This document shows positions 19,201 to 25,389 of a stretch of 32,559 nucleotides of DNA, in pieces (positions within the stretch are counted from its first letter, which is position 1; the number at the start of each line of letters is the position of its first letter). Origin of the DNA: Phycisphaerae bacterium (GTDB lineage: Bacteria; Planctomycetota; Phycisphaerae; Sedimentisphaerales; UBA12454); the NCBI GenBank assembly GCA_026386845.1, contig JAPLMW010000091.1, positions 1 through 32,559 on the forward strand, written 5' to 3'. The notes under the pieces are model-generated. The model saw only the letters and a list, made by a program, of their open reading frames with translations, was not told the origin of the DNA and ran no database searches. The position numbers and the translations under genes are program-made.

Positions 19201-19224
19201 TTGCGCATTATTTTCGGTCTGCAT
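16204..19224 (-). CDS. AsmA/TamB-like periplasmic-spanning protein
   Basis: 1006 residues from ATG 19224. The tracked start is a TTG 12 bases upstream that overlaps the GGAGGGG Shine-Dalgarno; the ATG is correctly spaced from it. One N-terminal transmembrane helix (VFLWMMFFLCLFFLIPFLGI) is followed by AsmA-like sequence (SGKNLILSKVNSAIDGKVGVDSLSMSWFAG...ADKLNF) and long beta-rich repeats of alternating hydrophobic residues. The C-terminal portion has an AsmA-like element (LPLKGTVDKPQIDMGKFLEE). Known AsmA/TamB/YhdP proteins form hydrophobic-groove bridges thought to move phospholipid between the membranes; the same role here is inference. A low-complexity linker (TEQSSTGDKSAAAEKSAAP) lies near 140. 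It follows frr by 62 bases in the translation operon. Confidence 0.85.
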   Translation of the reverse strand: MQTENNAQKKTRSKISGKKVFLWMMFFLCLFFLIPFLGIPAYLSSNSGKNLILSKVNSAIDGKVGVDSLSMSWFAGVKADKLNFTNNAGTTKMTAEQIAARPSYLALISGRVVIDEATIDKPYLSINLTEKQTHKTEQSSTGDKSAAAEKSAAPVFPLDRLNLTINEGNFKISAPDENQTIQTLELRDINSKIALRPLGSKSSFDVSMNVAGANEVSGIAAAGYIKTSKKQWSLADATGELSIEVNNLELSTLSPLFAAIDVNASAAGTVNANIDAKMQKGQFENLQGTINATNLDIAGAFLKGDRLQSSKFQTDVNLNTTEKTINIDRLKIEADGLTADIKGTVPKTLRSLEDFLKADSADTLQAQFDCDVAKTFKQIKTIANFKEDFDISYGRLSGNINTEAQNGTRILAGKVKLWALEGTFPVKRIILSKPVEIDAKLVSQQEQITIEKLNVDSSFVKAVLSGTTDNMNYIADLDLAKMQSDVGQFIEIKPQLAGTAHLIGKASLANRIFTSTGSASLTGAVITMPDGAVLSEPCATAGFDFQADIDKKLLSIKTADISASFGKLNITNLTTPLGKDVQGPTQFNTNFAVEIEKLNAWAAALGGMDANTQFAGFARGDLAFRKAGSIIEASTKQITVENLKISSPGRETFTQPNMTVSFVGKFDTAEKIYDIPQLTIISPQIKISGKITNADLGAKTKTEGNFKADYDLAAASSIVSPFLPAGFSATGKRSDSLWFSSVYPKNAPAQFRENLNAKSTFGFDTAEYMGLNLGKSDFNVKIENGLMTIAPFSTIVNNGKLNFAASANFTDSPAMLQTPGKIKIFDKIQITQQTSDILLRYVNPVFADATNITGILNLDCEKLAIPLEKGHENAIAIIGILSIENMHLGASSLLSQIMQLSGVSSDPNITVLPTKFVLADGILQYDNMQMNFNDKPVNFSGRIGLDKSMKMTVTLPWTHNGQRITLPLKGTVDKPQIDMGKFLEEQAKQELQKQIEKGLEKIFKKD

Positions 19225-19286
19225 AGTCCCCTCCAAAAAAATTGAAAATGTGGAGTCCGCCTTGTCAATATCTTAGCGGATACTTT

Positions 19287-19847
19287 TTAATCTTTCATGA
19301 TTTCGTCTGTTTTTGCTTTTATAGTCTGGTCAATACTGTCGGTGTATATTTTTGTTAGGCCGTCGATTTCTTTTTTGCCGTTTTCGCGGTCGTCTTCGGT
19401 GATGGTTTTTGCCTTTTCCTCATCTTCAAGTTTCTTGTTGCCGTCTCTTCTGATATTTCTAATACTTACCTTTGACTGTTCGCCTAACTGTTTTACCTGC
19501 GATGCAAGCTGTTTTCTTCTTTCGCCGGAGAGCGGCGGAATGCTGAGCCTGACTACCTTGCCGTCGCTGATAGGCGCGATGGAAAGGTTGCTGTTTTTAA
19601 TCGCCTTTTCGATTTCTTTTATCGAGGCGGGGTCAAAAGGCTTTATTATAATCATATTCGCCTCCGGCGCGGAAAGTGAGGCGAGCTGCCGCAGCGGCGT
19701 GGGCGTTCCATAATATTCCACCCTGATATTCTCAACAAGGCCTGTCGAGGCCCGGCCTGTCCTGACGGATTTGAACTCGCTGTGCAGATGCTCAAGAACT
19801 TTTTGCATCATATTTTTGTGTTCGTTGACAATTTTCTGTGTCGGCAT
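19287..19847 (-). CDS. frr: Ribosome recycling factor
   Basis: RRF splits post-termination ribosomes together with EF-G. The true start is ATG 19847 (MPTQKIVNEHKNMMQ): AGGAGCGG lies 4 bases upstream and the resulting 186 residues match the family's usual 185. The tracked N-terminal extension (16 residues) is artefactual. Hallmarks: EFKSVRTGRASTGLVENIRVEYYGTPTPL, IIIKPFDPASIKEIEKAI, IPPLSGERRKQL, SIRNIRRDGNKKL and the C-terminal DSIDQTIKAKTDEIMKD. It is 16 bases downstream of pyrH, the standard pyrH-frr arrangement. Confidence 0.97.
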   Translation of the reverse strand: MPTQKIVNEHKNMMQKVLEHLHSEFKSVRTGRASTGLVENIRVEYYGTPTPLRQLASLSAPEANMIIIKPFDPASIKEIEKAIKNSNLSIAPISDGKVVRLSIPPLSGERRKQLASQVKQLGEQSKVSIRNIRRDGNKKLEDEEKAKTITEDDRENGKKEIDGLTKIYTDSIDQTIKAKTDEIMKD

Positions 19848-19863
19848 AATCCGCTCCTGTAAA

Positions 19864-20586
19864 TTAAGAGATAATTGTACCGATTTTTTCGCCAAAAAGC
19901 GCTTTTGTGATATTGCCCTTCTGGAAGATGTTCAAAACAATAATCGGAATTTTGCTTTCGCTGCACAAACTTATCGCCGAATGGTCCATAACTTTAAGAT
20001 TTTTATTAAGCACATCCTGATACGAAAGTTTATCGAAGAGTTTCGCTTTTGGATTTTTAACCGGGTCATCGTCATAAACGCCGTCAACTTTTGTCGCCTT
20101 TATAAGCACATCAGCATCAAGTTCCGATGCCCGCAGGGCGGCGCAGGTGTCGGTCGAAAAGAAAGGATTGCCCGTTCCACCCGCGAGAATGGTAATTCTG
20201 TCCTGCTCGAGATGCCTGATAGCTCTTCTGCGGATGAAAGGCTCACATATAGCCGAAACTTCTATCGCACTTAAGACCCGCGTCGGCTGCCCTATTTTTT
20301 CGAGCGTCTCCTGTAAGGCACAGGCATTGATTACGGTAGCGAGCATTCCCATATAATCAGCGGTGTGGCGAGGAATATGACTTTTTCGGCTGAAGGCTTC
20401 ACCGCGAAGGAAGTTTCCTCCTCCGACGACAATGGCGATTTGCGTGCCGAGTTTTTGTATCTGGACTATTCTTTCGGCGATAGATTCGAGCTGCTCGCCG
20501 TCGATGCCGAACCCGCCCGCTTTGCAGAAACTTTCGCCGCTGAGTTTAAGAAGAACCCGTTTGTATTTTAGCTCGCCCATCTGCAT
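19864..20586 (-). CDS. pyrH: Uridylate kinase (UMP kinase)
   Basis: Phosphorylates UMP to UDP in pyrimidine nucleotide synthesis; hexameric amino-acid-kinase fold. Visible motifs are RVLLKLSGESF, VVGGGNFLRG, the UMP-binding ADYMGMLATVINA, LAGGTGNPFFSTDT and IKATKVDGVYDDDPVKNP. Length 240 is normal. The ATG at 20586 follows TAAGGGACT; a second ATG two codons in is possible. It lies in the rpsB-tsf-pyrH-frr operon, the order found in many bacteria. Confidence 0.97.
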   Translation of the reverse strand: MQMGELKYKRVLLKLSGESFCKAGGFGIDGEQLESIAERIVQIQKLGTQIAIVVGGGNFLRGEAFSRKSHIPRHTADYMGMLATVINACALQETLEKIGQPTRVLSAIEVSAICEPFIRRRAIRHLEQDRITILAGGTGNPFFSTDTCAALRASELDADVLIKATKVDGVYDDDPVKNPKAKLFDKLSYQDVLNKNLKVMDHSAISLCSESKIPIIVLNIFQKGNITKALFGEKIGTIIS

Positions 20587-20612
20587 AGTCCCTTAGTTAT
20601 AGATTAAGCAAG

Positions 20613-20638
20613 ACAGCCCCGGCAAAACCGCAGGCTGT
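20613..20638 (-). other. Hairpin between tsf and pyrH
   Basis: ACAGCC...GGCTGT with an inner GC-rich arm in the 61-base tsf-pyrH spacer. It has no strong U-tract, so an RNA-stability or attenuation element is more likely than a full terminator. Confidence 0.45.
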
Positions 20639-20647
20639 ATAATTATA

Positions 20648-21514
20648 TTACCCGATAGCGAAACGCACAAATCTTTTTATCTTAGCGGTCCCGCCGGCAG
20701 CCTTTGCGGCGTCGGCAAGCACCTTTGATACCGGAACTTTCTCATCTTTCACAAAACCCTGCTCCAGCAGGCAGTTATCGGCGAAAAACTTCTTTATTTT
20801 ACCGTCAACAATCTTTTCGAGGATGTTCGCAGGCTTGTTTTTTACCTGCTCGGCGGCAATGGACCTTTCACGTTCAATTGTTTCGGCAGAGATGCCTGAC
20901 GTGTCCAGTGCAAGAGGATTAAGAGCGGCAATGTGCATACAAATATCTTTTGCAATCAGTCTGAACTGTTCATTATCGGCAACAGCCTGCGGGCTTGTCT
21001 CAAACTCGATCATTACGCCGATTTTGCCGTTGAAGTGAACATAAGTGGCAATAAGACCGGGGCCGGAAAGTTTAAAGTTTGCGTAATCGCCGATTTCCAT
21101 TTTCTCACCGGTTTTGCTGACACATTCGGTAATGAAGTCCGAAAACTTTTTGCCGCTTCTTTCGGTGTTGAGCAGATTATCAGCGCCTTTTTCAGCTTTG
21201 CAGATAAGCAGATAATCCTTCATAGCATCGGTAACGGCAATAAAAGCGTCGCTTTTTGCGACGAAATCAGTCTCACAGCAGAGCATTGCCATCGCAGCCC
21301 CTCCGCCGTCCGGGTTTGTAACACAAACAACAGCGCCTTCGGTTGTTTCTCTGTCGGCCCTTTTTACGAGTGTCGCAAGACCTTTCTTGCGGAGCACCGT
21401 CATCGCTTCTTCGAGATTGCCGCCTGTTTCTTCCAGAGCCTTTTTGCAGTCCATCATACCCTGACTGCTCATTTTACGAAGCTTCATTACCAACGCTGAT
21501 GAAATTTCTGCCAT
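20648..21514 (-). CDS. tsf: Elongation factor Ts
   Basis: Guanine-nucleotide exchange factor for EF-Tu. The N-terminal UBA-like domain reads VMKLRKMSSQGMMDCKKALEETGGNLEEAMTVLRKKG, followed by the core LCCETDFVAKSDAF (CETDFVA motif that contacts EF-Tu), the dimerisation region and the C-terminal module. 288 residues is within range. AGGAG lies 8 bases before the ATG. Second gene of the rpsB operon, about 107 bases after rpsB with a hairpin between. Confidence 0.97.
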   Translation of the reverse strand: MAEISSALVMKLRKMSSQGMMDCKKALEETGGNLEEAMTVLRKKGLATLVKRADRETTEGAVVCVTNPDGGGAAMAMLCCETDFVAKSDAFIAVTDAMKDYLLICKAEKGADNLLNTERSGKKFSDFITECVSKTGEKMEIGDYANFKLSGPGLIATYVHFNGKIGVMIEFETSPQAVADNEQFRLIAKDICMHIAALNPLALDTSGISAETIERERSIAAEQVKNKPANILEKIVDGKIKKFFADNCLLEQGFVKDEKVPVSKVLADAAKAAGGTAKIKRFVRFAIG

Positions 21515-21582
21515 TGTTTAATCTCCTGATTATTTGTTTTTAACAGAGAAACAAATTATGCTCTGCTGTCATATAGAAAACT

Positions 21583-21606
21583 GCCGTACCTTTACCGTGG
21601 TACGGC
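21583..21606 (-). other. Hairpin between rpsB and tsf
   Basis: Perfect 8-bp stem GCCGTACC / GGTACGGC with an 8-base loop. On the minus strand it is followed by AGTTTTC, a weak T-tract, so it may act as a partial terminator or RNA processing/stability element adjusting tsf relative to rpsB. Confidence 0.55.
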
Positions 21607-21621
21607 CGATATGCTTAATTA

Positions 21622-22473
21622 TCAGCCCTGCGGCCCCTGCGGTGATTCGGGCAAACTCTGCGATTCAGCAGCTTTCTGGCCTGTTTCTTCAGCGATGCGT
21701 GCCGATACTTCTGTGCCTGCTCTGGCGATAGAGCGTTTTCGGCGGACCGGTCTGCCGTGAGAAGAGTCGTCGCCCTTTGCCACGGCCCTGTACATTGTTT
21801 TGCCTTCGCCCGCCGCCTCGGCAAGCTCGCCGATTATCAAGTCTATCGCCTTTACGGAATCATCGTTGGCGGGAATCGCAACATCTACAAGGTCGGGGTC
21901 GGAGTCGGTATCGATTATTGCTATCGTGGGAACTTCCATTCTCCTTGCCTCGCGCAGAGCAAGCGTCTCCTTGCGGGCATCAACAACGATTATTACGCCC
22001 GGCATCTGGCTCAGCTTGCGGACGCCGTCGAGGTTTGACTTGATTTTGCGAAGCTCGCGTTTCAGGGTTGAAGCTCTTTTTTTGCTTTCGGCCTCTATCG
22101 AGCCGTCATTGGCCATCGACTCAAGTTCTTCAAGGCGCTGAATACGGGAATGAATCGTTCTGAAATTAGTCAGTGTTCCGCCCAGCCAGCGGGTAGTAAC
22201 ATAATGCATACCGGTAGCTTCCGCAGCGGCCTTAACGGCCTTGTGAGCCTGACGTTTGGTGCCGACGAATATAACGTCCCTGCCGGATGCGACCGTGTTT
22301 GAAATAAGTTTCTTGGCAAGGATTATCCCCTTAAGAGTTTGGCGCACATCAATAATATGAATCACACCACGACGAGCATAAATGTACGGTTTCATCTTCG
22401 GATTCCAGCGCGAAACGGCATGGCCGAAATGAACGCCGGCATTTATCAGGTTACGAGCCAGGTCTTTTGCCAC
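21622..22473 (-). CDS. rpsB: 30S ribosomal protein S2
   Basis: Small-subunit protein S2: LINAGVHFGHAVSRWNPKMKPYIYARRGVIHIID, GTKRQAHKAVKAAAEATGMHYV, RWLGGTLTNFRTI, PGVIIVVDARKETLALREARRMEVPTIAIIDTDSDP are diagnostic. Its 283 residues exceed the usual 240-260 because of a low-complexity C-terminal tail after the basic block RPVRRKRSIARAG. The start is GTG at 22473, with TTGGAGG 10 bases upstream. First gene of the operon, with a near-consensus promoter and a hairpin leader. Confidence 0.97.
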   Translation of the reverse strand: MAKDLARNLINAGVHFGHAVSRWNPKMKPYIYARRGVIHIIDVRQTLKGIILAKKLISNTVASGRDVIFVGTKRQAHKAVKAAAEATGMHYVTTRWLGGTLTNFRTIHSRIQRLEELESMANDGSIEAESKKRASTLKRELRKIKSNLDGVRKLSQMPGVIIVVDARKETLALREARRMEVPTIAIIDTDSDPDLVDVAIPANDDSVKAIDLIIGELAEAAGEGKTMYRAVAKGDDSSHGRPVRRKRSIARAGTEVSARIAEETGQKAAESQSLPESPQGPQG

Positions 22474-22511
22474 TAAATTAAAGCCTCCAATATCAAATTA
22501 TTTAAGTTTGT

Positions 22512-22531
22512 TTTATGCCTGTCGGCATAAA
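22512..22531 (-). promoter_or_regulatory. Stem-loop in the rpsB leader
   Basis: Perfect 8-bp stem TTTATGCC / GGCATAAA with a 4-base loop, lying between the predicted transcription start (about 22547) and the rpsB Shine-Dalgarno. rpsB leaders are often autoregulated by S2, but this one does not obviously match the enterobacterial S2 leader. Confidence 0.5.
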
Positions 22532-22553
22532 CCGCAAGATTCGAGAATTCAAC

Positions 22554-22582
22554 ACTTTACTGTTATAAACGGCTGCTGTCAA
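22554..22582 (-). promoter_or_regulatory. Strong sigma70-type promoter of the rpsB operon
   Basis: Minus strand TTGACA, a 17-base spacer, TAAAGT: consensus -35, optimal spacing, good -10. The leader is about 75 bases. Confidence 0.8.
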
Positions 22583-22625
22583 TGGTTTTTTGCCTGTGGC
22601 GGATACCGTTAAGGTGTTCCTTCAG

Positions 22626-22641
22626 CAAGTTCAGGACAAGT
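22626..22641 (+). repeat. CAAGTTCAGGACAAGT dispersed repeat, copy 1
   Basis: This 16-base sequence is identical to 31183-31198, where it is translated within a signal peptide. Here it is intergenic, upstream of the rpsB promoter, next to GCCTGTGGCGGAT, which resembles the ATCCGCC-N3-GGCGGAT family. Confidence 0.65.
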
Positions 22642-22750
22642 GGCAGGGCGAACACACCGTAAAATTCAGTTTTTTAGGCTCTTTCGCTGGCAAATAAGGC
22701 AAAAGAGATGTATTCTATTTTTTGGGAATTTTTACGGAAGACTCTAAATT

Positions 22751-23314
22751 ATGAAAACAGGCCTGAAATACACAATTTTTAAAACTAAGTGGGGTTTTTT
22801 CGGACTTTTGGCTGATGAGAGGGGGCTTTTACGAACAGTTTTGCCTATGGACAATTTCAAACAAACCAAAAAATACCTACTGGTTGGTATGTTTGGGGGT
22901 ATAAGCAAAGATAGGGAGCTTTATTTTGAGCTTCAAAAGGCTATAAAAGGTTATTATAACAGCAGTTACGTTGACTTCAAAAAACTGCATTTTTCAATAT
23001 CATTGCCGAAGTCAAATACCCTAATCTGCAAAGTCGTTAAAGTCTGCAAAGCAATCCCGCTGGGCAGAACAATAACATATTCTCAGCTTGCAAAAAAGGC
23101 AGGCTTTCCAAAGGCAGCCAGAGCCGTTGGGAGTGTCTTAGCGAAAAATCCACTGCCTTTGATTGTTCCCTGCCACAGGGTTATTCGAGCCGACGGCAAA
23201 ATCGGCAAATTCAGCGCTCCGGGCGGGAGCAAAACCAAGAAGAAAATGCTCGAACTTGAAAAAGAAAGAAGCAAGGAAATAAGTCCGCTTAGGGATGCCT
23301 TACGGCAGAAGTAG
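22751..23314 (+). CDS. ogt: Methylated-DNA--protein-cysteine methyltransferase
   Basis: Suicide repair enzyme that takes the methyl group from O6-methylguanine onto an active-site cysteine. The C-terminal domain is complete: GRTITYSQLAKKAGFPKAARAVGSVLAKNP (HTH with the arginine finger in AARAVG) and the active site IVPCHRVIRADGKIGKF with the acceptor Cys in PCHR. The N-terminal half is diverged. 187 residues is slightly long, because after the usual LELE end the protein runs on (KERSKEISPLRDALRQK) into a purine-rich dispersed repeat that supplies the stop codon. There is no clear Shine-Dalgarno before ATG 22751. It is divergent from the rpsB operon. Confidence 0.92.
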   Translation: MKTGLKYTIFKTKWGFFGLLADERGLLRTVLPMDNFKQTKKYLLVGMFGGISKDRELYFELQKAIKGYYNSSYVDFKKLHFSISLPKSNTLICKVVKVCKAIPLGRTITYSQLAKKAGFPKAARAVGSVLAKNPLPLIVPCHRVIRADGKIGKFSAPGGSKTKKKMLELEKERSKEISPLRDALRQK

Positions 23315-23375
23315 GGATGTAAGGAAGACGAATTTTTGTCCTTATTTCTTTACCTCTTTACTTCCTTACTTCCCT
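23263..23375. repeat. Inverted pair of purine-rich repeats (locus C)
   Basis: Forward units AAGAAGCAAGGAAATAAG (about 23266-23283) and GAAGTAGGGATGTAAGGAAG (23309-23328); inverse unit TCCTTATTTCTTTACCTC then TTTACTTCCTTACTTCCC at about 23339-23374. Same organisation as loci A and B. It contains the last codons and stop of ogt. Confidence 0.75.
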
Positions 23376-23380
23376 TTTTA

Positions 23381-23408
23381 TTTGTGTCTTTGTGCCTTAG
23401 CGGCTAAA
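23381..23408 (+). repeat. TTTGTGTCTTTGTGCCTTAG repeat abutting ridA
   Basis: Second good copy of the 4091-4120 family (then CGGCTAAAG). It ends only 8 bases before the ridA ATG and replaces any normal Shine-Dalgarno region. Confidence 0.65.
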
Positions 23409-23416
23409 GTAAAAGT

Positions 23417-23800
23417 ATGGATACGATTAGGAAAATAACAACTGAAAACGCACCTGCCGCGATAGGGCCTTATTCGCAGGCTGTTGTCGCAGATAATACG
23501 ATATATCTGGCCGGCCAAATCGGGCTTGAGCCAAAGAGCGGCAAACTCGTTGATGGCGGAATCGCCGGCGAGACAAAGCAGGTGCTTGAAAATATAAAGG
23601 CAGTGCTGCTTGCTGCCGGAAGCGACATAACAAAGGTTGTTTCGACAGCGGTTTATCTTACCGATATGGATGATTTCGCAAAGATGAATGAAGTTTACGC
23701 CAAATTTTTCAAAGAGCCTTATCCGGCAAGGGCAACGGTTGCGGTAAAACAGCTTCCAAAAAATGCAAGAGTAGAAATTTCCGCTATCGCCGTAAAATAG
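23417..23800 (+). CDS. ridA: RidA-family enamine/imine deaminase
   Basis: Hydrolyses reactive 2-aminoacrylate-type enamines formed by PLP enzymes, protecting the cell. Family motifs are [50 protein letters not shown] and [25 protein letters not shown]. The arginine of ARAT corresponds to the catalytic/substrate-binding Arg of active RidA, so activity is expected. 127 residues is exactly family size. No Shine-Dalgarno is visible; the leader is a dispersed repeat. It may be expressed from the ogt transcript or a promoter hidden in the repeat. Confidence 0.95.
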   Translation: MDTIRKITTENAPAAIGPYSQAVVADNTIYLAGQIGLEPKSGKLVDGGIAGETKQVLENIKAVLLAAGSDITKVVSTAVYLTDMDDFAKMNEVYAKFFKEPYPARATVAVKQLPKNARVEISAIAVK

Positions 23801-23926
23801 ATCAGTGAATGTTTCACCACAGAGACACAGAGGATATTTTTTATTTAAAATTTAATCACGCGGCGAGGGGTTGTTTTTTAGGTTTCTTCAATAGTGGTAA
23901 CACTCCGATTTTTACTGTTTATTGAC

Positions 23927-23999
23927 TATACTCGTATGCAGTATACTGCATACGAGTATACTGCATACAAGCATAGTGTGTATGAGTATAGAGGATGAG
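23927..23999. repeat. 34-bp perfect palindrome within a degenerate 15-bp tandem array
   Basis: 23927-23960 is a perfect 34-bp palindrome; its half is TATACTCGTATGCAGTA. From 23925 to 23999 the sequence also reads as five 15-base units, the best being AGTATACTGCATACG and AGTATACTGCATACA (23940-23969), with decayed units on each side. It lies in the gene-free stretch 23801-24155 after ridA, which also holds a degenerate CCACAGAGACACAGAGG repeat (about 23817-23833). Confidence 0.9.
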
Positions 24000-24030
24000 A
24001 AATTTAAAATTTAAGATTTCAGAAAATAAT

Positions 24031-24075
24031 GCCGCCTAAAAGGCGGCCGAACCCTGCCAATGTATTGGCAGGGTT
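24031..24075. repeat. Two adjacent stem-loops downstream of ridA
   Basis: GCCGCCT-AAA-AGGCGGC (24031-24047) and an 11-bp stem AACCCTGCCAA / TTGGCAGGGTT with loop TGTA (24050-24075). Neither is followed by a long T-tract, though GGGGTTTTATTTTT occurs shortly after at about 24096. They probably protect or terminate transcripts from both sides, or are repeat elements. Confidence 0.65.
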
Positions 24076-24155
24076 AACCCGATTTAAAAAACGGCGGGGT
24101 TTTATTTTTCGGTTTTTGCAACGGAACCAATGTGCCTAATTATTTTTTTTATTCC

Positions 24156-24485
24156 CTAATCGGTTTTATCTTTCATAGAAAACATTGTTAAAATATCAGA
24201 TTTAAGCTGGCCTTTATCTACTAAAGATTTCACTACAGGATAGTACATTTGAAAATCTTCATCGCTAACTCCAGCGGGCTTTTGCCCATTTCTCATAAAG
24301 AATACGAACCCCCCAATTTGCCGTACATATTCGGCACCACCCATTTTGCACCGCTCGACACATCCTTTCACCTTATATAAACTTCTATCAACTTTGCTTC
24401 CCTCATACACCGCTTGCTCGAGAATATTTTCATAGTCTAGTTCTGACATGCGATGAATAAAATCATAAAAGTCGTAGATAGGCAT
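24156..24485 (-). CDS. Uncharacterised 109-residue protein (cassette gene 3)
   Basis: Soluble, mixed-charge protein with no recognised motif. It has two cysteines (CVERC), an aromatic N-terminus (MPIYDFYDFIHRMSELDYENIL) and GGAEYVRQIGGFVFFMRNGQKP in the middle. The start is supported by GGAG 9 bases before the ATG. It is the last of three same-strand genes, about 80 bases after the 50-residue ORF, in an AT-rich accessory stretch. I do not recognise a family. Confidence 0.65.
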   Translation of the reverse strand: MPIYDFYDFIHRMSELDYENILEQAVYEGSKVDRSLYKVKGCVERCKMGGAEYVRQIGGFVFFMRNGQKPAGVSDEDFQMYYPVVKSLVDKGQLKSDILTMFSMKDKTD

Positions 24486-24565
24486 ATTTATTTACTCCAT
24501 GATTCATAATAGAAAACTATGCAAAATATTTTTTCAACTGCAACAATGCTAATGCTTCCTATTAC

Positions 24566-24718
24566 TTAGGAGGAACTAGTCGCCCGCAAGATTTGCGACC
24601 ACAATTCCTTGATTAGGGAACGTGCCTTATTCTTATTTTTTTTGTCCTTCATAATCGTCTTGAAGCATCTGAGCAGAATAATTAGGTTTTCTCCAGGAAT
24701 TTTACCTATGCATTTCAT
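24566..24718 (-). CDS. Untracked 50-residue basic protein (cassette gene 2)
   Basis: Below the ORF-track cutoff but strongly supported: the consensus Shine-Dalgarno AAGGAGGT lies inside the last codons of the XRE gene, 7 bases before this ATG, and the ATG is 3 bases past the XRE stop (TAAATCATG). The peptide begins MKCIGKIPGENLIILLRCFK, then has a lysine/asparagine-rich stretch (KDKKNKNKARSLIKELW), and ends TSSS. It may form a basic amphipathic helix. No signal peptide. Coupling to the XRE/glycine-zipper gene suggests the two products act together, for example as partner or antagonist; this is inference. Confidence 0.7.
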   Translation of the reverse strand: MKCIGKIPGENLIILLRCFKTIMKDKKNKNKARSLIKELWSQILRATSSS

Positions 24719-24721
24719 GAT

Positions 24722-25321
24722 TTAAACCTCCTTATCTTCTTTCTCGTTGTCTCTTTTTATTTCCCAATGGTCATCGAATTCTTCACAGGAAAGATTGTTA
24801 GCTTCACAAATTTTCTTAATTCCTTTTATTGCACCCAAACCTATAGCTCCTGCCGCTAGAGGAATAATCAATCCTGTAACAATTATACCCCCCAACATTG
24901 ATCCTCCTATTGCAGCCAGACCAGATGTAATACCTGCTGCTGATAATCCACCTATAGAACCTGCTGCCGAAATTGCGGCAATTGAACCAGCAACACCCCC
25001 AGCAACCCCTGCACCCGTTCCAATGAATTCTGAAATCTTTTCTTTGTCGGCGTCAGATAATTTTTTGAACGCGGCATAACCAACTAATTGCAGGCCATGC
25101 AGTCTTCTCATGAAATCTTGACTTGGATGTGTATCAATTCTTTCCAAGCGTCCAATTGTAGATTCTCTAACTCCCAAAGTTTTTGCCAGTTCTTTTCGGC
25201 TTATACATAGTTTTTTACGGATAAGATTTAGTTTTTCACCGCAATTTTCTTTTGTAACCTCCTCTTCCATTTTCTTTTTCTCTTCTTCATTTTCATAATC
25301 CCAATTTGTAGCTATAACCAT
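24722..25321 (-). CDS. XRE-family HTH protein fused to a glycine-zipper hydrophobic domain (cassette gene 1)
   Basis: 199 residues from ATG 25321. The track starts at 25426, but AAGGAGCC precedes 25321 at good spacing and the candidate promoter lies in the upstream part. An acidic/lysine-rich N-terminus (EEEKKKMEEEVTKE) leads to a Cro/C1-type HTH at about 28-80 (LIRKKLCISRKELAKTLGVRESTIGRLER). A long Gly/Ala-rich hydrophobic region follows at about 100-168 (GTGAGVAGGVAGSIAAISAA, then GLSAAGITSGLAAIGGSMLGG) with glycine-zipper spacing, then a charged tail with two cysteines. It looks membrane-inserting; Gly/Ala-rich zippers of this sort occur in pore-forming and ISG12/IFI6-like proteins, but homology is not established. 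Plausibly a membrane-tethered regulator or an effector with autoregulatory HTH. First gene of the cassette. Confidence 0.8.
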   Translation of the reverse strand: MVIATNWDYENEEEKKKMEEEVTKENCGEKLNLIRKKLCISRKELAKTLGVRESTIGRLERIDTHPSQDFMRRLHGLQLVGYAAFKKLSDADKEKISEFIGTGAGVAGGVAGSIAAISAAGSIGGLSAAGITSGLAAIGGSMLGGIIVTGLIIPLAAGAIGLGAIKGIKKICEANNLSCEEFDDHWEIKRDNEKEDKEV

Positions 25322-25360
25322 TTTTGGCTCCTTTTCAATTAAAATTCTGTTTTCACAATA

Positions 25361-25389
25361 AAGGTACATTTGTTTTTTGTGCATGTCAA
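25361..25389 (-). promoter_or_regulatory. Promoter of the XRE cassette with possible operators
   Basis: Minus strand TTGACA, a 17-base spacer, TACCTT: consensus -35 and weak -10, typical of a repressed promoter. Inverted GTGCAT (25379-25384) and ATGCAC (25421-25426) flank a central CGTATGCA (25403-25410). The weak -10 and dyads fit autoregulation by the XRE protein. The gap 25322-25781 otherwise holds a hairpin, the HNH-AP2 promoter and no gene. Confidence 0.5.

Noticed and set aside
23927-23999. Possible CRISPR array from the 15-base units
   Set aside because: Units are only 15 bases, contiguous without spacers and decayed; no cas genes.
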